Positions 1 to 6,053 of a DNA stretch of 21,622 nt are shown here, one piece after another. The first letter of the stretch is position 1. Each line of letters begins with the position of its first letter. This stretch comes from Isoptericola sp042668085 (GTDB lineage Bacteria > Actinomycetota > Actinomycetes > Actinomycetales > Cellulomonadaceae), in contig NZ_JBHVBO010000052.1 in NCBI RefSeq assembly GCF_042668085.1, positions 1-21,622 of the forward strand. Direction: 5' to 3'. Both the position numbers and the translations under genes were made by a program. The notes below the pieces were generated by a model. That model made no database searches. It was given only the letters and a program-made list of their open reading frames with translations, and was not told the DNA's origin.

Positions 1-18
1 TGTGAGGTGGGGGTTTAT

Positions 19-35
19 GGGGGGGGGGGGGGGGG
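19..35. repeat. 17-base G homopolymer
   Basis: An uninterrupted run of 17 G lies in a very G-rich edge segment (1-70), downstream of greA. It may be a true G-tract, since the neighbouring G runs could support a G-quadruplex. It may equally be an assembly or sequencing artefact, because poly-G is a typical contig-end error. No gene is supported in 1-114. Confidence 0.6.
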
Positions 36-53
36 CGGGCAACGAGTTGGGGG

Positions 54-73
54 GTGCCCGGGGGGAGGGGCAC
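54..73 (-). terminator. Possible hairpin downstream of greA
   Basis: Perfect 6-bp arms GTGCCC (54-59) and GGGCAC (68-73) enclose an 8-nt loop, about 40 bp past the greA stop. There is no T-tract. It may be a second, weaker terminator element. Its reading depends on the quality of this G-rich edge sequence. Confidence 0.25.
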
Positions 74-93
74 GCCCACGGCATGCGTCGGTG

Positions 94-108
94 CCGGGCC
101 TGGCCCGG
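94..108 (-). terminator. greA terminator-like hairpin
   Basis: CCGGGCC (94-100) and GGCCCGG (102-108) are perfect reverse complements around one base; in RNA this folds as a 5-bp stem with a 5-nt loop. It starts 7 bp past the greA stop. It lacks a U-tract, as is common for actinobacterial terminators. Confidence 0.4.
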
Positions 109-114
109 GGGAGG

Positions 115-597
115 TCAGCCCGCGAAGGGCGTGGCCTTGAGGATCTCGACGGGGATCTCGCGACCGTTCGGCGCGGTGTAGGCCACCTTCTCGCCGATGC
201 GGTGCCCGTCGATCGCGGCGCCGAGCGGCGACGTCGGCGAGTACACGTCGAGGTCCGTCGTGTCGGCGATCTCGCGGGAGCCGAGCAGGAACGTCATCTC
301 GTCCCCGGCGACGACCGCGGTGACGACCATGCCGGCCTCCACGACGCCGTCGTCCGCGGGCGTGCCGATCTGCACGTGCCGCAGCTTCTCGGTGAGCTCG
401 CGGATGCGGGCCTCGTTCTTCGCCTGCTCCTCGCGGGCGGCGTGGTAGCCGCCGTTCTCCTTGAGGTCGCCCTCGTCGCGGGCGGCGGCGATGCGCTCGG
501 CGATCTCGGTGCGGGCGGGGCCGGAGAGGTGCTCCAGCTCGGCCTGCAGCCGGTCGTGAGCCTCCTGGGTGAGCCAGGTGACAGTGCTCTCGGTCAC
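115..597 (-). CDS. greA: Transcription elongation factor GreA
   Basis: This 160-residue protein is GreA-sized. GreA binds the RNA polymerase secondary channel and stimulates cleavage of backtracked transcripts, rescuing arrested complexes. An N-terminal antiparallel coiled coil (about residues 8-80) carries the tip motif GDLKENGGYHAAREEQ. Its acidic residues D44 and E47 correspond to E. coli D41 and E44, which position the catalytic metal. The C-terminal FKBP-like domain (about 85-158) contains the typical SPLGAAIDGHRIGEKV stretch. Translation starts at GTG 597, with AAAGGAG seven bases upstream on the minus strand. A TATCCT -10 candidate lies about 110 bp upstream. It follows the DUF4307 gene in the same direction, as in mycobacteria, but a hairpin and this promoter in the 181-bp gap suggest separate transcription. 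Confidence 0.97.
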   Translation of the reverse strand: MTESTVTWLTQEAHDRLQAELEHLSGPARTEIAERIAAARDEGDLKENGGYHAAREEQAKNEARIRELTEKLRHVQIGTPADDGVVEAGMVVTAVVAGDEMTFLLGSREIADTTDLDVYSPTSPLGAAIDGHRIGEKVAYTAPNGREIPVEILKATPFAG

Positions 598-704
598 GAG
601 GGCTCTCCTTTCGTGGTGCTCGATGGCCTGTTTCGGCCGTGCGCGGGCGACCGACGGGCGTCGGCACGCGCGTCGGCTGGGGCAGGACTGCGTGTGAATC
701 CCTC

Positions 705-710
705 AGGATA
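705..710 (-). promoter_or_regulatory. greA -10 candidate
   Basis: On the minus strand the sequence reads TATCCT, matching the actinobacterial TANNNT -10 element. It lies 107 bp before the greA start codon, giving a leader of roughly 100 nt. No good -35 is visible at 16-18 bp. The rest of the 598-778 gap holds only this and the upstream hairpin. Confidence 0.35.
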
Positions 711-729
711 GCCCGGGGAAGCGCCAGAA

Positions 730-748
730 CCCAGGTCTCTGCCCTGGG
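730..748 (-). terminator. Terminator-like hairpin after DUF4307 gene
   Basis: CCCAGG (730-735) and CCTGGG (743-748) form a 6-bp stem with a 7-nt loop, 30 bp past the stop of the DUF4307 gene. On the minus strand it is followed by TTCT. It would separate that gene from greA. Confidence 0.4.
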
Positions 749-778
749 CGAACAGGGTGTGTTCGGTCGCGGGCGGTG

Positions 779-1222
779 TCAGGAGGCGTCGGGGACGTCG
801 CAGGACTCGACGACCGCGGTGGTGGCCTCCTCGGACGTGCGGACCGTCACCGAGTACGTCGAGGTCTGCTGCTCGGCGGGCCCGACGGGCACCTCGAGGG
901 TGCCGACCTGGGCGTAGCTCTGCGCGAGCGCCTCCACCTCGCAGACCGCCGTCGTGCCGGGCGGCATGTGCACCTGGAACGTGACGTCCACCTGCTCGGC
1001 GTCGCGGACGTCGAAGCCCACCATCTCCACCGTCACCGGGTCGCGACGGGTCTGCTCGACGGAGAACCAGGCGGCCACCCCGACGGCCGCCGCGAGGGCG
1101 GCGCCGATCGCCACCTTGGCCCCCGTGCCGAGCGGGCGCCGGCCTTCCTGCCGGCCGTCCTGTCCAGCACGCGACGTGCCGTACCGGTCGGCGGGGGGAG
1201 TGGGGCTGACGGGCTCGCTCAT
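779..1222 (-). CDS. DUF4307 single-pass membrane protein
   Basis: A 147-residue protein of the actinobacterial DUF4307 family, whose function is unknown to me. A short proline-rich cytoplasmic N-terminus contains the RYG motif (13-15). One membrane helix follows at about 35-55, then a soluble domain of about 90 residues that is probably outside the membrane. This domain has two cysteines (one near residue 92, one near the end in ESCDVP) that could form a disulfide. The start is ATG 1222; the open frame extends further upstream only by running antisense through mca. It diverges from mca across 52 bp, the same arrangement as Rv1081c/Rv1082 in M. tuberculosis. The start codon lies inside a 12-bp perfect palindrome (1221-1232). 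Confidence 0.8.
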   Translation of the reverse strand: MSEPVSPTPPADRYGTSRAGQDGRQEGRRPLGTGAKVAIGAALAAAVGVAAWFSVEQTRRDPVTVEMVGFDVRDAEQVDVTFQVHMPPGTTAVCEVEALAQSYAQVGTLEVPVGPAEQQTSTYSVTVRTSEEATTAVVESCDVPDAS

Positions 1223-1232
1223 GGTGCACCAT
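1221..1232. promoter_or_regulatory. 12-bp palindrome in the DUF4307/mca divergent region
   Basis: ATGGTGCACCAT is a perfect 12-bp palindrome. It overlaps the DUF4307 start codon and lies in the 52-bp divergent intergenic region, where a shared operator could sit. It could also be chance. Confidence 0.2.
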
Positions 1233-1274
1233 TGTCCCTGAACCCGCTGCCGACCCGTCACCCCGGGAGGGACC

Positions 1275-2204
1275 TTGTCCTCCGCCTCCTCCGTGCCGCC
1301 CACCCCGCGATCCGAGCCCCTGCGTCTGATGGCGGTGCACGCGCACCCGGACGACGAGTCCAGCAAGGGGGCCGCGACCACCGCGCGGTACGCCGCCGAG
1401 GGGGTGGAGGTGCTCGTCGTGACCTGCACGGGCGGCGAGCGGGGCGACGTCCTCAACCCGAGCTTCCAGGTGCCCGAGGGGCACGAGTTCGACACCCTCG
1501 AGGGGCGTCTGGCGGTGCGCCGCCTCGAGATGGCGGCCGCGGCCGACGCGCTCGGCGTGCGGCAGACCTGGCTCGGCTTCGTGGACTCCGGGCTCCCGGA
1601 GGGTGACCCGCTGCCGCCGCTGCCCGAGGGGTCGTTCGGCCTGGTGCCGCTCGAGGAGGCGGCCGCGCCGCTCGTGCAGCTCGTGCGCGAGTTCCGCCCG
1701 CACGTCATGACCACCTACGACCCGTCGGGCGGCTACCCGCACCCCGACCACATCAAGTGCCACGAGGTGGCGTTCGAGGCGTACCACGCGGCGGGCGACC
1801 CGTCCCGGTACGTCGTCGAGGGTGGCGCGGCGCCCTGGGAGCCGCTCAAGCTCTACTACAACCACGGCTTCTCGATGGCGCGCATGCGCGCCGTGCACGA
1901 GGCGATGCAGGGCGCCGGCCTGGAGTCGCCCTTCGGCGAGTGGATCGAGTCGCGCGCGGCGCGCGAGATCCCTGAGCGTGAGGCGACCACGCACGTCGCC
2001 GTCGCGGACTTCTTCGCCCAGCGCGACGCGGCCCTCGTGGCGCACGCGTCGCAGATCGACCCGGCGGGCTTCTTCTTCGCCGTGCCGCGCGACCTCGAGG
2101 CCGACGTGTGGCCCACCGAGGAGTACGAGCTCGCCGACTCGCGGGTGCCGACGTCGCTGCCCGAGGACGACCTGTTCGCCGGCCTGCGCGAGGGCGACCG
2201 ATGA
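1275..2204 (+). CDS. mca: Mycothiol S-conjugate amidase Mca
   Basis: A 309-residue zinc amidase of the LmbE/PIG-L fold. Mca hydrolyses mycothiol S-conjugates to mercapturic acids, which are exported, and GlcN-inositol, which is recycled. It acts in the cytosol in detoxification of electrophiles and antibiotics. The HAHPDDESSKGAATT segment (22-36) gives zinc ligands H24 and D27 with general base D26. K31 after DDESS is typical of Mca rather than the biosynthetic deacetylase MshB, which has a different residue there. HPDH at 156-159 supplies the third zinc ligand. The TTG at 1275 is chosen because GGGAGG lies four bases upstream; ATG 1329 would start right at the first strand and leave out family sequence. 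Its stop overlaps the next gene's ATG (ATGA), implying translational coupling. Confidence 0.95.
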   Translation: MSSASSVPPTPRSEPLRLMAVHAHPDDESSKGAATTARYAAEGVEVLVVTCTGGERGDVLNPSFQVPEGHEFDTLEGRLAVRRLEMAAAADALGVRQTWLGFVDSGLPEGDPLPPLPEGSFGLVPLEEAAAPLVQLVREFRPHVMTTYDPSGGYPHPDHIKCHEVAFEAYHAAGDPSRYVVEGGAAPWEPLKLYYNHGFSMARMRAVHEAMQGAGLESPFGEWIESRAAREIPEREATTHVAVADFFAQRDAALVAHASQIDPAGFFFAVPRDLEADVWPTEEYELADSRVPTSLPEDDLFAGLREGDR

Positions 2205-2557
2205 GCGCCGCCTGGGCGACCCTGCTCGCCGCCGCCCCGAGCCCGAGCCCCAGCCCGACCCAGGGTCCCGACGAGCTCCAGGTGACGCCGGGCCTCGCCG
2301 GGTTCGTCGCGACGTTCGCGGTGGCCGTGGCCTGCGTGCTGCTCTTCCTGTCGCTCACGCGGCACCTGCGTCGCGCGCAGCGCAACGCCGAGGAGCAGGG
2401 CATCCCGCTGGAGGAGCCCAAGCACTTCGGGCTCCACGGCCCGGGGCAGCGCCCCGGGGCGCCCGACATGCCCGGCACGACGCCTGACGGCGGCGCGGGC
2501 GACGGCGGCACGGGCGGCGGCAGGAGCGACGGCACGGACGACGAGCCCGGCCGATGA
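2201..2557 (+). CDS. Small single-pass membrane protein (Rv1083-like position)
   Basis: A 118-residue protein of unknown function. The N-terminus (1-29) is Ala-, Ser- and Pro-rich with an SPSPSPT run. One hydrophobic helix follows at about 31-52, then the positive cluster RHLRR, so the C-terminus should be cytoplasmic. The C-terminal 40 residues are low-complexity Gly/Asp/Pro and probably disordered. It is coupled at both ends by 4-base ATGA overlaps, with mca upstream and the nitrilase downstream, so all three should be one operon. From memory, mycobacteria have a comparable small membrane protein (Rv1083) right after mca. A helper role with Mca or a partner of the hydrolase is only conjecture. 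Confidence 0.75.
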   Translation: MSAAWATLLAAAPSPSPSPTQGPDELQVTPGLAGFVATFAVAVACVLLFLSLTRHLRRAQRNAEEQGIPLEEPKHFGLHGPGQRPGAPDMPGTTPDGGAGDGGTGGGRSDGTDDEPGR

Positions 2558-3516
2558 GCACGAGCGTGCGCGTCACGGTCGGCCAGCTCGCGATCACGGA
2601 CGACCACGACGCCAACCGCGAGGCGGTCGCCGAGGCCTTCCTCGCCGCCGGCCGCGTGGGCGCGGACCTGCTGGTGCTGCCCGAGTACTCCTCCGGCTAC
2701 GACCGTCACGGCGTCGGCGTCGAGCACGCGGAGCCGCTCGACGGGCCGTTCGTCACCGCCCTGCGCCAGCACGCCGCGCGGTACCGCATCGCGGTGGTGG
2801 CCGGCACCACGCTGCCCGCCTACGGTGCGTCGGCCACCGGCACCGGACAGCACCCCGCGGTGAGCGGCACGTTCCCCGCGGTCAGCGGCGCGTTCCCGGC
2901 GGTGACCGGGGCGTTCCCGGCGGTCACGGGGTCGCTGCCCGCGATCACGGGGACGACGCCGACGGTGGGGTCGTCCGGGCCGCCGACGCGCGCCTTCAAC
3001 ACCGTCGTCGCGGTCGACGCGACGGGCGCCGTCGTGGGCGCGTACCGCAAGGTGCACCTGTACGACGCGTTCGGCACCCGCGAGTCCGACCGCCTCGAGG
3101 CGGGCCCGGCCGGCGTGCCGCCGCTCGTGCTGCGGCTGGGGGACCTCACGTTCGGCGTCGTCACCTGCTACGACCTGCGCTTCCCGGAGTCGGCGCGCCG
3201 TCTGGTGGACGCCGGCGCGGACGTCATCGTCGTCCCGGCGGCGTGGGTGGACGGTCCGCTCAAGGCGGACCACTGGCGCACGCTGCTGCGCGCGCGGGCG
3301 ATCGAGAACACGGCGGTGGTGATCGGGGTCGGGATGGCCGGCCCCGGGCTCGTGGGCCGCTCGCTGCTGGCCGGGCCGGACGGCGTCGTCGGCCTCGAGC
3401 TGGACGAGACCCCGCAGGTGCGCACCGTGGACCTGGACCCGGAGCCGCTCGCGGAGGTGCGCCGGCAGAACCCGTCGCTGGCCAACCGGCGCTACCTGGT
3501 GGTGCCGGCGGGCTGA
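2554..3516 (+). CDS. Nitrilase-superfamily (carbon-nitrogen) hydrolase with a heptad-repeat insert
   Basis: A 320-residue cytosolic C-N hydrolase. The superfamily cleaves nitriles or amides through a Glu-Lys-Cys triad. Here the triad is E44 (VLPEYSSGYD), K166 (YRKVHLYDAFG) and C205 (VVTCYDLRFPE), all intact. The REN-type segment near RARAIENTAVV is also present, and the order of motifs resembles omega-amidase/Nit-type amidases. Members usually have about 260-280 residues. The excess here is an insert of about 55 residues (91-146) between the third strand and FNTVVAVD. It contains six imperfect copies of a seven-residue unit. The start ATG overlaps the previous stop. It ends 27 bp before the convergent trhA stop. 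The substrate cannot be told from sequence; an amidase acting on a carbamoyl or omega-amide metabolite is likeliest. Confidence 0.9.
   Translation: MSTSVRVTVGQLAITDDHDANREAVAEAFLAAGRVGADLLVLPEYSSGYDRHGVGVEHAEPLDGPFVTALRQHAARYRIAVVAGTTLPAYGASATGTGQHPAVSGTFPAVSGAFPAVTGAFPAVTGSLPAITGTTPTVGSSGPPTRAFNTVVAVDATGAVVGAYRKVHLYDAFGTRESDRLEAGPAGVPPLVLRLGDLTFGVVTCYDLRFPESARRLVDAGADVIVVPAAWVDGPLKADHWRTLLRARAIENTAVVIGVGMAGPGLVGRSLLAGPDGVVGLELDETPQVRTVDLDPEPLAEVRRQNPSLANRRYLVVPAG
2851..2976 (+). repeat. In-frame 21-bp tandem repeat (six units) in the nitrilase gene
   Basis: Six successive 21-bp units encode HPAVSGT, FPAVSGA, FPAVTGA, FPAVTGS, LPAITGT and TPTVGSS (residues 100-141). The first five are close; the last is degenerate. 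Synonymous differences between units show the array is not freshly duplicated. Multiples of 21 bp keep the frame, so copy number can vary without loss of the enzyme. Confidence 0.9.
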
Positions 3517-3543
3517 GCCGCCGTCGTCGGGCCCGGGGGACCG

Positions 3544-4317
3544 CTACAGCGCCGCGAGGTAGATCGCCACGGTGTGGCAGGCGAAGCCGATCACGGTGAG
3601 CACGTGGAAGATCTCGTGGAACCCGAACCAGCGGGGCGACGGGTTCGGGAACTTGGTGCCGTAGACGACGGCGCCGAGGATGTACGCGATGCCGCCCGAG
3701 GCGACGAGCCACGCGACGGCGGCGCCGCCCGCGGCGGAGAACTGCGGGATGTAGCCGACCGCGACGCAGCCCAGCGCCACGTACACCGGGACGTAGAGCC
3801 AGCGTGGGGCGCTCATCCACAGCACGCGCCCGACGAGGCCGAGGATCGCCCCGCCCCAGACGACGGCGAGGAGCACGGTGGCGGTGCTGCGCGGCAGCAG
3901 CATCACGGCCAGGGGCGTGTAGGTGCCGGCGATGATGAGGAAGATGTTGGCGTGGTCCAGGCGCCGCAGGACGGCGGCGGTGCGGGGCGACCAGGTACCG
4001 GTGCCGAGGTGGTAGACGGCGCTGGTGCCGAACAGCATGACGGCGGTGACGCCGAAGATCGCGCAGGCGACCTTGTCGGCGGTCGTGTCGGCGAGGACGA
4101 CGAGCACGATCGCGGCGGCCAGCGCCAGCGGGGCCGTGACCGCGTGGATCCAGCCGCGCAGGAAGGGCTTGATCAGGGCGGCGGTGTCGGCCGCGGCGGC
4201 GGACACCGTCTGGACGGCGTCGCCCACCGCGTCCTTCGCCTCGCGGGCGACCCCCTTGACGTCGGGGGCGTCGAGCCGGTCGCGCGGGCGGCCGTTGGGC
4301 TGGGCGGCTGCTGCCAC
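3544..4317 (-). CDS. trhA: Hemolysin III / PAQR-type membrane protein TrhA
   Basis: A 257-residue, seven-helix membrane protein of the HlyIII/TrhA (PAQR) family. The family resembles adiponectin receptors and in bacteria is linked to membrane fluidity or membrane-energy homeostasis. The family's metal-site residues are present: S99 and H103 (TSAVYH), D121 (RRLDHAN), and H234 plus H238 (FHEIFH), with a further H248. It has about 50 residues before the first helix, including a possible amphipathic helix (20-50), so it is longer than the usual 210-220. GTG 4317 is chosen because AAGGAG lies eight bases upstream; the open frame extends beyond it without a ribosome site. An 11-bp-arm palindrome sits 22 bp upstream. 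In M. tuberculosis the homologue (Rv1085c) holds the same place beside the prenyl transferase. Confidence 0.92.
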   Translation of the reverse strand: MAAAAQPNGRPRDRLDAPDVKGVAREAKDAVGDAVQTVSAAAADTAALIKPFLRGWIHAVTAPLALAAAIVLVVLADTTADKVACAIFGVTAVMLFGTSAVYHLGTGTWSPRTAAVLRRLDHANIFLIIAGTYTPLAVMLLPRSTATVLLAVVWGGAILGLVGRVLWMSAPRWLYVPVYVALGCVAVGYIPQFSAAGGAAVAWLVASGGIAYILGAVVYGTKFPNPSPRWFGFHEIFHVLTVIGFACHTVAIYLAAL

Positions 4318-4339
4318 GGGTGCATCTCCTTGCTCCGGA

Positions 4340-4365
4340 CGTAACCTACGCATCCGTAGGTTACG
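4340..4365. promoter_or_regulatory. Operator-like inverted repeat upstream of trhA
   Basis: CGTAACCTACG and CGTAGGTTACG are perfect 11-bp arms around the spacer CATC. A further CGTAGG half-site follows at 4370-4375. Size and symmetry are typical of TetR-family operators. On the minus strand the site contains TAGGTT and TAACCT, possible -10 elements, so a bound repressor would block trhA transcription. The divergent prenyl transferase could also be affected. The rest of the 4318-4576 gap shows no gene. Confidence 0.6.
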
Positions 4366-4484
4366 CCAGCGTAGGGGACACGGCAGGGCTGGGGCGACCG
4401 GACGCCGTGAAGATCGTGCGCAGGGGTTGCGGGGCGTCCCGTAGCGGCCGCCCGAGCCCGGGACCTGCGGGTCCGCGGGAGCGG

Positions 4485-4490
4485 TACCGT
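4485..4490 (+). promoter_or_regulatory. Prenyl transferase -10 candidate
   Basis: TACCGT fits TANNNT and would give a transcript starting near 4497, with about an 80-nt leader to the GTG at 4577. No convincing -35 is seen. If correct, the in-frame TTG at 4490 cannot be the start codon. Confidence 0.25.
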
Positions 4491-4576
4491 TGACCCGCTC
4501 TCCGTCCGTCCCCGCCCCCGCCGGGCGCCCGCGCCGTCGCGCGCCCGCGGCCCGGCACGAACCTCCGAGGTCCCGC

Positions 4577-5338
4577 GTGCGCATGCCCCACCTGCTCTAC
4601 GGCCTGTACGAGCGGCGCCTGGCCGCCTCGCTGCCGACGGCGCAGACGCCCCGGCACGTGGGCGTCATCCTCGACGGGAACCGGCGGTGGGCCCGCTCGT
4701 TCGGCGAGACCGCGGCCACCGGGCACCGGCGCGGGGCGGACAAGATCGCGGAGTTCCTCGGCTGGGCGGAGGAGCTGGGCGTCGAGGTCGTCACCCTCTG
4801 GATGCTGTCCACCGACAACCTCGCGCGGCCCGCGTCCGAGCTCGCCGACCTGCTCGACATCATCCGCGACGCCGTCCAGGACCTCGCGGAGTCGGGGCGC
4901 TGGCGGCTGCGCGTGGTGGGCCGCCTCGACCTGCTGCCGGGCGAGCTCGCGGGCGCCGTGCGCGGGGCCGAGCAGGCGACGAAGGACGTCCACGGGCTGC
5001 AGGTGAACGTCGCCGTCGGCTACGGCGGGCGGCACGAGATCGCCGACGCCGTGCGCTCGTACCTCAAGCAGGAGTCCGCCACCGGCGCGTCCCTCGAGGA
5101 GCTGGCCGAGCGGATCGACGTCGACGACATCGCCGCCCACCTGTACACCAAGGGCCAGCCGGACCCGGAGCTCGTGATCCGCACTTCGGGAGAGCTGCGT
5201 GTCGGCGGCTTCCTCATGTGGCAGAGCGCGCACTCGGAGCTCTACTTCTGCGAGGCGTACTGGCCCGACTTCCGCCGCGTGGACTTCCTGCGCGCCCTGC
5301 GCGACTTCTCCCGGCGGGAACGGCGCCTCGGCCGCTGA
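4577..5338 (+). CDS. Cis-prenyl (isoprenyl) transferase, Rv1086-like short-chain type
   Basis: A 253-residue member of the UPP synthase family, which condenses isopentenyl diphosphate in cis onto an allylic diphosphate for polyprenyl carrier lipids. The pyrophosphate-binding loop with catalytic aspartate is DGNRRWARS (D33). LSTDN, NVAVGYGGR, DPELVIRTSGE, and FLMWQSAHSELYF follow in family order. The N-terminal LLYGLYERRL and the details of these motifs resemble my memory of M. tuberculosis Rv1086, which makes short-chain E,Z-farnesyl diphosphate, more than the decaprenyl enzyme Rv2361c. A second full-length UppS is therefore expected elsewhere in the genome. GTG 4577 is chosen for GAGG six bases upstream; ATG 4583 is an alternative, and TTG 4490 would add a Pro/Arg-rich stretch not typical of the family. 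Confidence 0.9.
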   Translation: MRMPHLLYGLYERRLAASLPTAQTPRHVGVILDGNRRWARSFGETAATGHRRGADKIAEFLGWAEELGVEVVTLWMLSTDNLARPASELADLLDIIRDAVQDLAESGRWRLRVVGRLDLLPGELAGAVRGAEQATKDVHGLQVNVAVGYGGRHEIADAVRSYLKQESATGASLEELAERIDVDDIAAHLYTKGQPDPELVIRTSGELRVGGFLMWQSAHSELYFCEAYWPDFRRVDFLRALRDFSRRERRLGR

Positions 5339-5419
5339 GCCGAGCCGGCGGGGGTCGGGCGGGGTATCCGGCGGGGATGTCGCCGGGCGTTCGTCGGAGG
5401 CCTGCGGCACACTGCCACG

Positions 5420-5938
5420 GTGACCCCGCCCGAGCCGACGCCGACGTCCGTGCCCCAGCCCGAGCACCGGACCCCGACCGACGTGCGGCTGGCCGCCGAG
5501 GCCTGGGAGTCGCTGTTCCGGGCGCAGGTCACGCTCATGCGCCGCTTCCAGGCCGACGACATCTGGCGTGACCTGTCGATGCGGGAGTACGACGTCCTGT
5601 TCACCCTGTCGCGCGCGCCGCGGGGCGAGCTGCGGCTGCGCGACCTCAACGAGGGGATGCTGATCGCGCAGTCGTCGCTGTCGCGGATGGTCGAGCGGCT
5701 CGAGGCGCGCGGCCTCGTCGCCCGGTCGGTGCCCGCCGACGACGCCCGCGGCACCCTGGTGCGGCTCACCCCGGAGGGGGCGCGGCGTCAGCGCGAGACC
5801 GGGCTGGCCCACGTGCGCACCATCGCGGAGTACGTCGGGCAGGCGCTGCCGCCGGACGAGCTCGAGCGGTTGCGCGGCGTGCTGGACCGGCTGCGGCTGG
5901 CTCAGGCGGACATCCCCGACCGTCCGTCGTCGGGCTGA
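5420..5938 (+). CDS. MarR-family transcriptional regulator
   Basis: A 172-residue winged-helix dimeric regulator. After a Pro-rich start (1-20), helix 1 contains AAEAWESLFRAQ. The recognition region follows in LSMREYDVLFTLSRAP and the helix around IAQSSLSRMVERLEARGLV. The wing is ADDARGTLVRLTPEG, and the C-terminal dimerisation helices come last. MarR proteins usually repress nearby genes and are released by small phenolic, oxidant or metabolite ligands. The GTG at 5420 has only a distant GGAGG (5396-5400); a near-leaderless start is possible. It lies 115 bp upstream of the heme genes on the same strand, so self-control and control of hemH-hemQ are plausible but unproven. The effector is unknown. 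Confidence 0.88.
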   Translation: MTPPEPTPTSVPQPEHRTPTDVRLAAEAWESLFRAQVTLMRRFQADDIWRDLSMREYDVLFTLSRAPRGELRLRDLNEGMLIAQSSLSRMVERLEARGLVARSVPADDARGTLVRLTPEGARRQRETGLAHVRTIAEYVGQALPPDELERLRGVLDRLRLAQADIPDRPSSG

Positions 5939-6053
5939 CGCACCCCACGCACGGGGCACCGTCGACAAGATGACAACACGTGCCTTCAACGTCACGTCGG
6001 CCAGGGGCCGTTCTCGGCGGGCCGGGCCCCGAGCCGGTGCCATGATGGCAATC

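Noticed and set aside
7..711. Open frame across the G-rich edge and antisense to greA
   Set aside because: Poly-Gly start, no domain, and it lies opposite a clear greA.
2851..2976. CRISPR array
   Set aside because: The 21-bp units are contiguous without spacers, in frame, and inside a conserved enzyme gene.
4490..4576. TTG 4490 as start of the prenyl transferase
   Set aside because: It adds a Pro/Arg-rich stretch not typical of the family, has no ribosome site, and would overlap a plausible -10 element.
4318..4584. Upstream extension of the trhA frame to 4584
   Set aside because: AAGGAG is correctly placed before GTG 4317, and the extension would translate through the operator-like palindrome.
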